Source: Eutreptiella sp. 'Long Island Sound 2002' (lineage: Eukaryota > Euglenozoa > Euglenophyceae > Eutreptiales > Eutreptiaceae). From it: DNA of 64,000 nt. Where the stretch lies: contig OZ038382.1 of assembly GCA_964036045.1 (NCBI GenBank), forward strand, positions 41,060,090 to 41,124,089, written 5' to 3'. The position numbers were made by a program, and so were the translations under genes. The stretch's first letter is position 1. Every line of letters starts with the position of its first letter. Shown piece after piece: positions 31,480 to 44,550 of the stretch. Under the pieces are notes generated by a model, which saw nothing but the letters and a program-made list of their open reading frames with translations, made no database searches and was not told the DNA's origin.

Positions 31480-34400
31480 TGTGTCGGCAAGTATCACCAC
31501 ACTTCATTATGAAAGCACCTGGCTCTCACACCAAGCCATACCATACCATGCCAAGCCAAGCCAGCCATGCCTTGGCTTGACGAGACGAGGCGAGCGAGCG
31601 CGCGCGCGCGGGGGGTCGCGGGGGGTGCAATGGCAGTGTGGGTGTGTGGTGGCAGTGGACCAGAGCTAAAACTTCAACGGGTAGGGCGAAAGGTGCCACT
31701 TTACGAAAGCACGCGTACAGCCTAGCCAACCACCACGCAGCAACCTGAAAATCCAATAAATGTGGCGTACCAAAATGAAACTTTTTTGCAAAAATATGGA
31801 ACATGCCCCTTCCAAATTTTCTTCTAATGCCTTCCCAGAACGCTGAAGGGGGAGCTGCAATAACTTGACAGAAAGTCCCGAATTCAATTTTGAGATATTG
31901 TGTCGGCAAGTATCAGCACACTTCATTATGAAAGCACCTGGCTCTCACACCAAGCCATACCATACCATGCCAAGCCAAGCGAGCCATGCCTTGGCTTGAC
32001 GAGACGAGGCGAGCGAGCGCGCGCGCGCGGGGGTGGCGGGGGGTGCAATGGCTGTGTGGGTGTGTGGTGGCAGTGGACCAGAGCGAAAACTTCAACGGGT
32101 AGGGCGAAAGGTGCCACTTTACGAAAGCACGCGTACAGCCTAGCCAACCACCACGCAGCAACCTGAAAATCCAATAAATGTGGCGTACCAAAATGAAACT
32201 TTTTTTCAAAAATATGGAACATGCCCCTTCTAAAATTTCTTCTAATGCCTTCCCGGAACGCTGAAGGGGGAGCTGCAATAACTTGACAGAAAGTCCCGAA
32301 TTCAATTTTGAGATATTGTGTCGGCAAGTATCACCACACTTCATTATGAAAGCACCTGGCTCTCACACCAAGCCATACCATACCATGCCAAGCCAAGCCA
32401 GCCATGCTTTGGCTTGACGAGACGAGGCGAGCGAGCGCGCGCGCGCGGGGGTGGCGGGGGGTGCAATGGCAGCGTGGGTGTGTGGTGGCAGTGGACCAGA
32501 GCGAAAACTTCAACGGGTAGGGCGAAAGGTGCCACTTTACGAAAGCACGCGTACAGCCTAGCCAACTACCACGCAGCAACCTGAAAATCCAATAAATGTG
32601 GCGTACCAAAATGAAACTTTTTTGCAAAAATATGGAACATGCCCCTTCTAAATTTTCTTCTAATGCCTTCCCGGAACGCAGAAAGGGGAGGTGCAATAAC
32701 TTGACAGAAAGTCCCAAATTCAATTTTGAGATATTGTGTCGGCAAGTATCACCACACTTCATTATGAAAGCACCTGGCTCTCACACCAAGCCATACCATA
32801 CCATGCCAAGCCAAGCCAGCCATGCCTTGGCTTGACGAGACGAGGCGAGCGAGCGCGCGCGCGCGGGGGTGGCGGGGGGTGCAATGGCAGTGTAGGTGTG
32901 TGGTGGCAGTGGACCAGAGCGAAAACTTCAACGGGTAGGGCGAAAGGTGCCACTTTATGAAAGCACGCGTACAGCCTAGCCAACCACCACGCAGCAACCT
33001 GAAAATCCAATAAATGTGGCGTACCAAAATGAAAGTTTTTTGCAAAAATATGGAACATGCCCCTTCTAAATTTTCTTCTAATGCCTTCCCGGAACGCTGA
33101 AGGGGGAGCTGCAATAACTTGACAGAAAGTCCCGAATTCAATTTTGAGATATTGTGTCGGCAAGTATCACCACACTTCATTATGAAAGCACCTAGCTCTC
33201 ACAGCAAGCCATACCATACCATGCCAAGCCAAGCCAGCCATGCCTTGGCTTGACGAGACGAGGCGAGCGAGCGCGCGCGCGCGGGGGTGGCGGGGGGTGC
33301 AATGGCAGCGTGGGTGTGTGGTGGCAGTGGACCAGAGCGAAAACTTCAACGGGTAGGGCGAAAGGTGCCACTTTACGAAAGCACGCGTACAGCCTAGCCA
33401 ACTACCACGCAGCAACCTGAAAATCCAATAAATGTGGCGTACCAAAATGAAACTTCTTTGCAAAAATATGGAACATGCCCCTTCCAAATTTTCTTCTAAT
33501 GCCTTCCCAGAACGCTGAAGGGGGAGCTGCAATAACTTGACAGAAAGTCCCGAATTCAATTTTGAGATATTGTGTCGGCAAGTATCAGCACACTTCATTG
33601 TGAAAGCACCTGGCTCTCACACCAAGCCATACCATACCATGCCAAGCCAAGCCAGCCATGCCTTGGCTTGACGAGACGAGGCGAGCGAGCGCGCGCGCGC
33701 GGGGGTGGCGGGGGGTGCAATGGCAGTGTGGGTGTGTGGTGGCAGTGGACCAGAGCGAAAACTTCAACGGGTAGGGCGAAAGGTGCCACTTTACGAAAGC
33801 ACGCGTACAGCCTAGCCAACCACCACGCAGCAACCTGAAAATCCAATAAATGTGGCGTACCAAAATGAAACTTTTTTGCAAAAATATGGAACATGCCCCT
33901 TCTAAATTTTCTTCTAATGCCTTCCCGGAACGCTGAAGGGGGAGCTGCAATAACTTGACAGAAAGTCCCGAATTCAATTTTGAGATATTGTGTCGGCAAG
34001 TATCACCACACTTCATTATGAAAGCACCTGGCTCTCACACCAAGCCATACCATACCATGCCAAGCCAAGCCAGCCATGCCTTGGCTTGACGAGACGAGGC
34101 GAGCGAGCGCGCGCGCGCGGGGGTGGCGGGGGGTGCAATGGCAGCGTGGGTGTGTGGTGGCAGTGGACCAGAGCGAAAACTTCAACGGGTAGGGCGAAAG
34201 GTGCCACTTTACGAAAGCACGCGTACAGCCTAGCCAACTACCACGCAGCAACCTGAAAATCCAATAAATGTGGCGTACCAAAATGAAACTTTTTTGCAAA
34301 AATATGGAACATGCCCCTTCTAAATTTTCTTCTAATGCCTTCCCGGAACGCTGAAGGGGGAGCTGCAATAACTTGACAGAAAGTCCCAAATTCAATTTTG

Positions 34401-34825
34401 AGATATTGTGTCGGCAGGTATCACCACACTTCATTATGAAAGCACCTGGCTCTCACACCAAGCCATACCATACCATGCCAAGCCAAGCCAGCCATGCCTT
34501 GGCTTGACGAGACGAGGCGAGCGAGCGCGCGCGCGCGGGGGTGGCGGGGGGTGCAATGGCAGTGTGGGTGTGTGGTGGCAGTGGGCCAGAGCGAAAACTT
34601 CAACGGGTAGGGCGAAAGGTGCCACTTTACGAAAGCACGCGTACAGCCTAGCCAACTACCACGCAGCAACCTGAAAATCCCATAAATGTGGCGTACCAAA
34701 ATGAAACTTTTTTGCAAAAATATGGAACATGCCCCTTCTAAATTTTCTTCTAATGCCTTCCCGGAACGCTGAAGGGGGAGCTGCAATAACTTGACAGAAA
34801 GTCCCGAATTCAATTTTGAGATATT
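31480..34825. repeat. probable tetramer higher-order repeat, 1,672-bp period
   Basis: CTTCCAAATTTTC with CCCAGAACG and TATCAGCAC occurs near 31810-31916 and again near 33482-33588. CAGCGTGGG with AACTACC and GTCCCAAATTC occurs near 32471-32716 and again near 34142-34387. The spacing is four monomers. Copies are more diverged than in the 38-42 kb block. Confidence 0.6.
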
Positions 34826-37800
34826 GTGTCGGCAAGTATCACCACACTTCATTATGAAAGCACCTGGCTCTCACACCAAGCCATACCATACCATGCCAAG
34901 CCAAGCCAGCCATGCCTTGGCTTGACGAGACGAGGCGAGCAAGCGCGCGCGCGCGGGGGTGGCGGGGGGTGCAATGGCAGTGTGGGTGTGTGGTGGCAGT
35001 GGACCAGAGCGAAAACTTCAACGGGTAGGGCGAAAGGTGCCACTTTACGAAAGCACGCGTACAGCCTAGCCAACCACCACGCAGCAACCTGAAAATCCAA
35101 TAAATGTGGCGTACCAAAATGAAACTTTTTTGCAAAAATATGGAACATGCCCCTTCTAAATTTTCTTCTAATGCCTTCCCGGAACGCTGAAGGGGTGCTG
35201 CAATAACTTGACAGAAAGTCCCGAATTCAATTTTGAGATATTGTGTCGGCAAGTATCACCACACTTCATTATGAAAGCACCTGGCTCTCACACCAAGCCA
35301 TACCATACCATGCCAAGCCAAGCCAGCCATGCCTTGGCTTGACGAGATGAGGCGAGCGAGCGCGCGCGCGCGGGGTTGGCGGGGGGTGCAATGGCAGTGT
35401 GGGTGTGTGGTGGCAGTGGACCAGAGCGAAAACTTCAACGGGTAGGGCGAAAGGTGCCACTTTACGAAAGCACGCGTACAGCCTAGCCAACCACCACGCA
35501 GCAACCTGAAAATCCAATAAATGTGGCGTACCAAAAGGAAACTTTTTTGCAAAAATATGGAACATGCCCCTTCTAAATTTTCTTCTAATGCCTTCCCGGA
35601 ACGCTGAAGGGGGAGCTGCAATAACTTGACAGAAAGTCCCGAATTCAATTTTGAGATATTGTGTCGGCAAGTATCACCACACTTCATTATGAAAGCACCT
35701 GGCTCTCACACCAAGCCATACCATACCATGCCAAGCCAAGCCAGCCATGCCTTGGCTTGACGAGACGAGGCGAGCGAGCGCGCGCGCGCGGGGGTGGCGG
35801 GGGGTGCAATGGCAGTGTGGGTGTGTGGTGGCAGTGGACCAGAGCGAAAACTTCAACGGGTAGGGCGAAAGGTGCCACTTTACGAAAGCACGCGTACAGC
35901 CTAGCCAACCACCACGCAGCAACCTGAAAATCCAATAAATGTGGCGTACCAAAATGAAACTTTTTTGCAAAAATATGGAACATGCCCCTTCTAAATTTTC
36001 TTCTAATGCCTTCCCGGAACGCTGAAGGGGGAGCTGCAATAACTTGACAGAAAGTCCCGAATTCAATTTTGAGATATTGTGTCGGCAAGTATCACCACAC
36101 TTCATTATGAAAGCACCTGGCTCTCACACCAAGCCATACCATACCATGCCAAGCCAAGCCAGCCATGCCTTGGCTTGACGAGACGAGGCGAGCGAGCGAG
36201 CGCGCGCGGGGGTGGCGGGGGGTGCAATGGCAGTGTGGGTGTGTGGTGGCAGTGGACCAGAGCGAACACTTCAACGGGTAGGGCGAAAGGTGCCACTTTA
36301 CGAAAGCACGCGTACAGCCTAGCCAACCACCACGCAGCAACCTGAAAATCCAATAAATGTGGCGTACCAAAATGAAACTTTTTTGCAAAAATATGGAACA
36401 TGCCCCTTCTAAATTTTCTTCTAATGCCTTCCCGGAACGCTGAAGGGGGAGCTGCAATAACTTGACAGAAAGTCCCAAATTCAATTTTGAGATATTGTGT
36501 CGGCAAGTATCACCACACTTCATTATGAAAGCACCTGGCTCTCACACCAAGCCATACCATACCATGCCAAGCCAAGCCAGCCATGCCTTGGCTTGACGAG
36601 ACGAGGCGAGCGAGCGCGCGCGCGCGGGGGTGGCGGGGGGTGCAATGGCAGTGTGGGTGTGTAGTGGCAGTGGACCAGAGCGAAAACTTCAACGGGTAGG
36701 GCGAAAGGTGCCACTTTACGAAAGCACGCGTACAGCCTAGCCAACCACCATGCAGCAACCTGAAAATCCAATAAATGTGGCGTACCAAAATGAAACTTTT
36801 TTGCAAAAATATGGAACATGCCCCTTCTAAATTTTCTTCTAATGCCTTCCCGGAACGCTGAAGGGGGAGCTGCAATAACTTGACAGAAAGTCCCGAATTC
36901 AATTTTGAGATATTGTGTCGGCAAGTATCACCACACTTCATTATGAAAGCACCTGGCTCTCACACCAAGCCATACCATACCATGCCAAGCCAAGCCAGCC
37001 ATGCCTTGGCTTGACGAGACGAGGCGAGCGAGCGCGCGCGCGCGGGGGTGGCGGGGGGTGCAATGGCAGTGTTGGTGTGTGGTGGCAGTGGACCAGAGCG
37101 AAAACTTCAACGGGTAGGGCGAAAGGTGCCACTTTACGAAAGCACGCGTACAGCCTAGCCAACCACCACGCAGCAACCTGAAAATCCAATAAATGTGGCG
37201 TACCAAAATGAAACTTTTTTGCAAAAATATGGAACATGCCCCTTCTAAATTTTCTTCTAATGCCTTCCCGGAACGCTGAAGGGGGAGCTGCAATAACTTG
37301 ACAGAAAGTCCCGAATTCAATTTTGAGATATTGTGTCGGCAAGTATCACCACACTTCATTATGAAAGCACCTGGCTCTCACACCAAGCCATACCATACCA
37401 TGCCAAGCCAAGCCAGCCATGCCTTGGCTCGACGAGACGAGGCGAGCGAGCGCGCGCGCGCGGGGGTGGCGGGGGGTGCAATGGCAGTGTGGGTGTGTGT
37501 TGGCAGTGGACCACAGCGAAAACTTCAACGGGTAGGGCGAAAGGTGCCACTTTACGAAAGCACGCGTACAGCCTAGCCAACCACCACGCAGCAACCTGAA
37601 AATCCAATAAATGTGGCGTACCAAAATGAAACTTTTTTGCAAAAATATGGAACATGCCCCTTCTAAATTTTCTTCTAATGCCTTCCCGGAACGCTGAAGG
37701 GGGAGCTGCAATAACTTGACAGAAAGTCCCGAATTCAATTTTGAGATATTGTGTCGGCAAGTATCACCACACTTCATTATGAAAGCACCTGGCTCTCACA

Positions 37801-38399
37801 CCAAGCCATACCATACCATGCCAAGCCAAGCCAGCCATGCCTTGGCTTGACGAGACGAGGCGAGCGAGTGCGCGCGCGCGGGGGTGGCGGGGGGTTGCAA
37901 TGGCAGTGTGGGTGTGTGGTGGCAGTGGACCAGAGCGAAAACTTCAACGGGTAGGGCGAAAGGTGCCACTTTACGAAAGCAGGCGTACAGCCTAGCCAAC
38001 CACCACGCAGCAACCTGAAAATCCAATAAATGTGGCGTACCAAAATGAAACTTTTTTGCAAAAATATGGAACATGCCCCTTCTAAATTTTCTTCTAATGC
38101 CTTCCCGGAACGCTGAAGGGGGAGCTGCAATAACTTGACAGAAAGTCCCGAATTCAATTTTGAGATATTGTGTCGGCAAGTATCACCACACTTCATTATG
38201 AAAGCACCTGGCTCTCACACCAAGCCATACCATACCATGCCAAGCCAAGCCAGCCATGCCTTGGCTTGACGAGACGAGGCGAGGGAGCGCGCGCGCGCGG
38301 GGGTGGCGGGGGGTGCAATGGCAGTGTGGGTGTGTGGTGGCAGTAAACCAGAGCGAAAACTTCAACGGGTAGGGCGAAAGGTGCCACTTTACGAAAGCA

Positions 38400-41300
38400 C
38401 GCGTACAGCCTAGCCAACCACCACGCTGCAACCTGAAAATCCAATAAATGTGTCGTACCAAAATGAAACTTTTTTGCAAAAATGTGGAACATGCCCCTTC
38501 TAAATTTTCTTCTAATGCCTTCCCGGAACGCTGAAGGGGGAGCTGCAATAACTTGACAGAAAGTCCCGAATTCAATTTTGAGATATTGTGTCGGCAAGTA
38601 TCACCACACTTCATTATGAAAGCATTTGGCTCTCTCACCAAGCCATACCATACCATGCCAAGCCAAGCCAGCCATGCCTTGGCTTGACGAGACGAGGCGA
38701 GCGAGCGCGCGCGCGCGGGGGTGGCGGGGGGTGCAATGGCAGTGTGGGTGTGTGGTGGCAGTGGACCAGAGCGAAAACTTCAACGGGTAGGGCGAAAGGT
38801 GCCACTTTACGAAAGCACGCGTACAGCCTAGCCAACCACCACGCAGCAACCTGAAAATCCAATAAATGTGGCGTACCAAAATGAAACTTTTTTGCAAAAA
38901 TATGGAACATGCCCCTTCTAAATTTACTTCTAATGCCTTCCCGGAACGCTGAAGGGGGAGCTGCAATAACTTGACCGAAAGTCCCGAATTCAATTTTGAG
39001 ATATTGTGTCGGCAAGTATCACCACACTTCATTATGAAAGCACCTGGCTCTCACACCAAGCCATACCATACCATGCCAAGCCAAGCCAGCCATGCCTTGG
39101 CTTGACGAGACGAGGCGAGGGAGCGCGCGCGAGCGGGGGTGGCGGGGGGTGCAATGGCAGTGTGGGTGTGTGGTGGCAGTGGACCAGAGCGAAAACTTCA
39201 ACGGGTAGGGCGAAAGGTGCCACTTTACGAAAGCACGCGTACAGCCTAGCCAACCACCACGCAGCAACCTGAAAATCCAATAAATGTGGCGTACCAAAAT
39301 GAACCTTTTTTGCAAAAATATGGAACATGCCCCTTCTAAACTTTCTTCTAATGCCTTCCCGGAACGCTGAAGGGGGAGCTGCAATAACTTGACAGAAAGT
39401 CCCGAATTCAATATTGAGATATTGTGTCGGCAAGTATCACCACACTTCATTATGAAAGCACCTGGCCCTCACACCAAGCCATACCATACCATGCCAAGCC
39501 AAGCCAGCCATGCCTTGGCTTGACGAGACGAGGCGAGCGAGCGCGCGCGCGCGGGGGTGGCGGGGGGTGCAATGGCAGCGTGGGTGTGTGGTGGCAGTGG
39601 ACCAGAGCGAAAACTTCAACGGGTAGGGCGAAAGGTGCCACTTTACGAAAGCACGCGTACAGCCTAGCCAACCACCACGCAGCAACCTGAAAATCCAATA
39701 AATGTGGCGTACCAAAATGAAACTTTTTTGCAAAAATATGGAACATGCCCCTTCTAAATTTTCTTCTAATGCCTTCCCGGAACGCTGAAGGGGGAGCTGC
39801 AATAACTTGACAGAAAGTCCCGAATTCAATTTCGAGATATTGTGTCGGCAAGTATCACCACACTTCATTATGAAAGCACCTGGCTCTCACACCAAGCCAT
39901 ACCATACCATGCCAAGCCAAGCCAGCCATGCCTTGGCTTGACGAGACGAGGCGAGCGAGCGCGCGCGCGGGGGTGGCGGGGGGTGCAATGGCAGTGTGGG
40001 TGTGTGGTGGCAGTGGACCAGAGCGAAAACTTCAACGGGTAGGGCGAAAGGTGCCACTTTACGAATACACGCGTACAGCCTAGCCAACCACCACGCTGCA
40101 ACCTGAAAATCCAATAAATGTGTCGTACCAAAATGAAACTTTTTTGCAAAAATGTGGAACATGCCCCTTCTAAATTTTCTTCTAATGCCTTCCCGGAACG
40201 CTGAAGGGGGAGCTGCAATAACTTGACAGAAAGTCCCGAATTCAATTTTGAGATATTGTGTCGGCAAGTATCACCACACTTCATTATGAAAGCATTTGGC
40301 TCTCTCACCAAGCCATACCATACCATGCCAAGCCAAGCCAGCCATGCCTTGGCTTGACGAGACGAGGCGAGCGAGCGCGCGCGCGCGGGGGTGGCGGGGG
40401 GTGCAATGGCAGTGTGGGTGTGTGGTGGCAGTGGACCAGAGCGAAAACTTCAACGGGTAGGGCGAAAGGTGCCACTTTACGAAAGCACGCGTACAGCCTA
40501 GCCAACCACCACGCAGCAACCTGAAAATCCAATAAATGTGGCGTACCAAAATGAAACTTTTTTGCAAAAATATGGAACATGCCCCTTCTAAATTTACTTC
40601 TAATGCCTTCCCGGAACGCTGAAGGGGGAGCTGCAATAACTTGACCGAAAGTCCCGAATTCAATTTTGAGATATTGTGTCGGCAAGTATCACCACACTTC
40701 ATTATGAAAGCACCTGGCTCTCACACCAAGCCATACCATACCATGCCAAGCCAAGCCAGCCATGCCTTGGCTTGACGAGACGAGGCGAGGGAGCGCGCGC
40801 GAGCGGGGGTGGCGGGGGGTGCAATGGCAGTGTGGGTGTGTGGTGGCAGTGGACCAGAGCGAAAACTTCAACGGGTAGGGCGAAAGGTGCCACTTTACGA
40901 AAGCACGCGTACAGCCTAGCCAACCACCACGCAGCAACCTGAAAATCCAATAAATGTGGCGTACCAAAATGAACCTTTTTTGCAAAAATATGGAACATGC
41001 CCCTTCTAAACTTTCTTCTAATGCCTTCCCGGAACGCTGAAGGGGGAGCTGCAATAACTTGACAGAAAGTCCCGAATTCAATATTGAGATATTGTGTCGG
41101 CAAGTATCACCACACTTCATTATGAAAGCACCTGGCCCTCACACCAAGCCATACCATACCATGCCAAGCCAAGCCAGCCATGCCTTGGCTTGACGAGACG
41201 AGGCGAGCGAGCGCGCGCGCGCGGGGGTGGCGGGGGGTGCAATGGCAGCGTGGGTGTGTGGTGGCAGTGGACCAGAGCGAAAACTTCAACGGGTAGGGCG

Positions 41301-41740
41301 AAAGGTGCCACTTTACGAAAGCACGCGTACAGCCTAGCCAACCACCACGCAGCAACCTGAAAATCCAATAAATGTGGCGTACCAAAATGAAACTTTTTTG
41401 CAAAAATATGGAACATGCCCCTTCTAAATTTTCTTCTAATGCCTTCCCGGAACGCTGAAGGGGGAGCTGCAATAACTTGACAGAAAGTCCCGAATTCAAT
41501 TTCGAGATATTGTGTCGGCAAGTATCACCACACTTCATTATGAAAGCACCTGGCTCTCACACCAAGCCATACCATACCATGCCAAGCCAAGCCAGCCATG
41601 CCTTGGCTTGACGAGACGAGGCGAGCGAGCGCGCGCGCGGGGGTGGCGGGGGGTGCAATGGCAGTGTGGGTGTGTGGTGGCAGTGGACCAGAGCGAAAAC
41701 TTCAACGGGTAGGGCGAAAGGTGCCACTTTACGAATACAC
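38400..41740. repeat. tetramer higher-order repeat, 1,670-bp period, near-identical copies
   Basis: Rare variants recur 1,670 bp apart in the same order: CACGCTGCAACC near 38423 and 40093, TGTCGTACC near 38451 and 40121, GCATTTGGCTCTC near 38621 and 40291, AATTTACTTC near 38924 and 40594, TTGACCGAAAG near 38971 and 40641, GAACCTTTTTTG near 39301 and 40971, AATATTGAG near 39410 and 41080, CTGGCCCTC near 39462 and 41132, and TTCGAGAT near 39831 and 41501. I saw no difference between the copies. Confidence 0.9.
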
Positions 41741-42899
41741 GCGTACAGCCTAGCCAAACACCACGCAGCAACCTGAAAATCCAATAAATGTGGCGTACCA
41801 AAATGAAACTTTTTTGCAAAAATATGGAACATGCCCCTTCTAAATTTTCTTCCAATGCCTTCCCGGAACGCTGAAGGGGGAGCTGCAATAACTTGACAGA
41901 AAGTCCCGAATTCAATTTTGAGATATTGTGTCGGCAAGTATCACCACACTTCCTTATGAAAGCACCTGGCTCTCACACCAAGCCATACCATACCATGCCA
42001 AGCCAAGCCAGCCATGCCTTGGCTTGACGAGACGAGGCGAGGGAGCGCGCGCGCGCGGGGGTGGCGGGGGGTGCAATGGCAGTGTGGGTGTGTGGTGGCA
42101 GTGGACCAGAGCGAAAACTTCAACGGGTAGGGCGAAAGGTGCCACTTTACGGAGGCACGCGTACAGCCTAGCCAACCACCACGCAGCAACCTGAAAATCC
42201 AATAAATGTGGCGTACCAAAATGAAACTTTTTTGCAAAAATATGGAACATGCCCCTTCCGAATTTTCTTCTAATGCCTTCCCGGAACGCTGAAGGGGGAG
42301 CTGCAATAACTTGACAGAAAGTCCCGAATTCAATTTTGACATATTGTGTCGGCAAGTATCACCACACCTCATTATGAAAGCACCTGGCTCTCACACCAAG
42401 CCATACCATACCATGCCAAGCCAAGCCAGCCATGCCTTGGCTTGACGAGACGAGGCGAGCGAGCGCGCGTGCGCGGGGGTGGCGGGGGGTGCAATGGCAG
42501 TGTGGGTGTGTGGTGGCAGTGGACCAGAGCGAAAACTTCAACGGGTAGGGCGAAAGGTGCCACTTTACGAATACACGCGTACAGCCTAGCCAAACACCAC
42601 GCAGCAACCTGAAAATCCAATAAATGTGGCGTACCAAAATGAAACTTTTTTGCAAAAATATGGAACATGCCCCTTCTAAATTTTCTTCCAATGCCTTCCC
42701 AGAACGCTGAAGGGGGAGCTGCAATAACTTGACAGAAGGTCCCGAATTCAATTTTGAGATATTGTGTCGGCAAGTATCACCACACTTCATTATGAAAGCA
42801 CCTGGCTCTCACACCAAGCCATACCATACCATGCCAAGCCAAGCGGGCCATGCCTTGGCTTGACGAGACGAGGCGAGCGAGCGCGCGCGCGCGGGGGTG

Positions 42900-44550
42900 G
42901 CGGGGGGTGCAATGGCAGTGTGGGTGTGTGGTGGCAGTGGACCAGAGCAAAAACTTCAACGGGTAGGGCGAAAGGTGCCACTTTACGAAAGCACGCGTAC
43001 AGCCTAGCCAACCACCACGCAGCAACCTGAAAATCCAATAAATGTGGCGTACCAAAATGAAACTTTTTTGCAAAAATATGGAACATGCCCCTTCTAAATT
43101 TTCTTCTAATGCCTTCCCGGAACGCTGAAGGGGGAGCTGCAATAACTTGACAGAAAGTCCCGAATTCAATTTTGAGATATTGTGTCGGCAAGTATCACCA
43201 CACTTCATTATGAAAGCACCTGGCTCTCACACCAAGCCATACCATACCATGCCAAGCCAAGCCAGCCATGCCTTGGCTTGACGAGACGAGGCGAGCGAGC
43301 GCGCGCGCGCGGGGGTGGCGGGGGGTGCAATGGCAGTGTGGGTGTGTGGTGGCAGTGGACCAGAGCGAAAACTTCAACGGGTAGGGCGAAAGGTGCCACT
43401 TTACGAAAGCACGCGTACAGCCTAGCCAACCACCACGCAGCAACCTGAAAATCCAATAAATGTGGCGTACCAAAATGAAACTTTTTTGCAAAAATATGGA
43501 ACATGCCCCTTCTAAATTTTCTTCCAATGCCTTCCTGGAACGCTGAAGGGGGAGCTGCAATAACTTGACAGAAAGTCCCGAATTCAATTTTGAGATATTG
43601 TGTCGGCAAGTATCACCACACTTCATTATGAAAGCACCTGGCTCTCACACCAAGCCATACCCTACCGTGCCAAGCCAAGCCAGCCATGCCTTGGCTTGAC
43701 GAGACGAGGCGAGCGAGCGCGCGCGCGCGGGGGTGGCGGGGGGTGCAATGGCAGTGTGGGTGTGTGGTGGCAGTGGACCAGAGCAAAAACTTCAACGGGT
43801 AGGGCGAAAGGTGCCACTTTACGAAAGCACGCGTACAGCCTAGCCAACCACCACGCAGCAACCTGAAAATCCAATAAATGTGGCGTACCAAAATGAAACT
43901 TTTTTGCAAAAATATGGAACATGCCCCTTCTAAATTTTCTTCTAATGCCTTCCCGGAACGCTGAAGGGGGAGCTGCAATAACTTGACAGAAAGTCCCGAA
44001 TTCAATTTTGAGATATTGTGTCGGCAAGTATCACCACACTTCATTATGAAAGCACCTGGCTCTCACACCAAGCCATACCATACCATGCCAAGCCAAGCCA
44101 GCCATGCCTTGGCTTGACGAGACGAGGCGAGCGAGCGCGCGCGCGCGGGGGTGGCGGGGGGTGCAATGGCAGTGTGGGTGTGTGGTGGCAGTGGACCAGA
44201 GCGAAAACTTCAACGGGTAGGGCGAAAGGTGCCACTTTACGAAAGCACGCGTACAGCCTAGCCAACCACCACGCAGCAACCTGAAAATCCAATAAATGTG
44301 GCGTACCAAAATGAAACTTTTTTGCAAAAATATGGAACATGCCCCTTCTAAATTTTCTTCCAATGCCTTCCTGGAACGCTGAAGGGGGAGCTGCAATAAC
44401 TTGACAGAAAGTCCCGAATTCAATTTTGAGATATTGTGTCGGCAAGTATCACCACACTTCATTATGAAAGCACCTGGCTCTCACACCAAGCCATACCCTA
44501 CCGTGCCAAGCCAAGCCAGCCATGCCTTGGCTTGACGAGACGAGGCGAGC
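42900..44550. repeat. dimer higher-order repeat, 836-bp period
   Basis: GAGCAAAAACTTC near 42946 and 43782, CCAATGCCTTCCTGG near 43524 and 44360, and CCCTACCGTGCC near 43659 and 44495 recur two monomers apart. The second copy ends near 44560, where the GC tract expands to include GTGCG. Confidence 0.8.
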
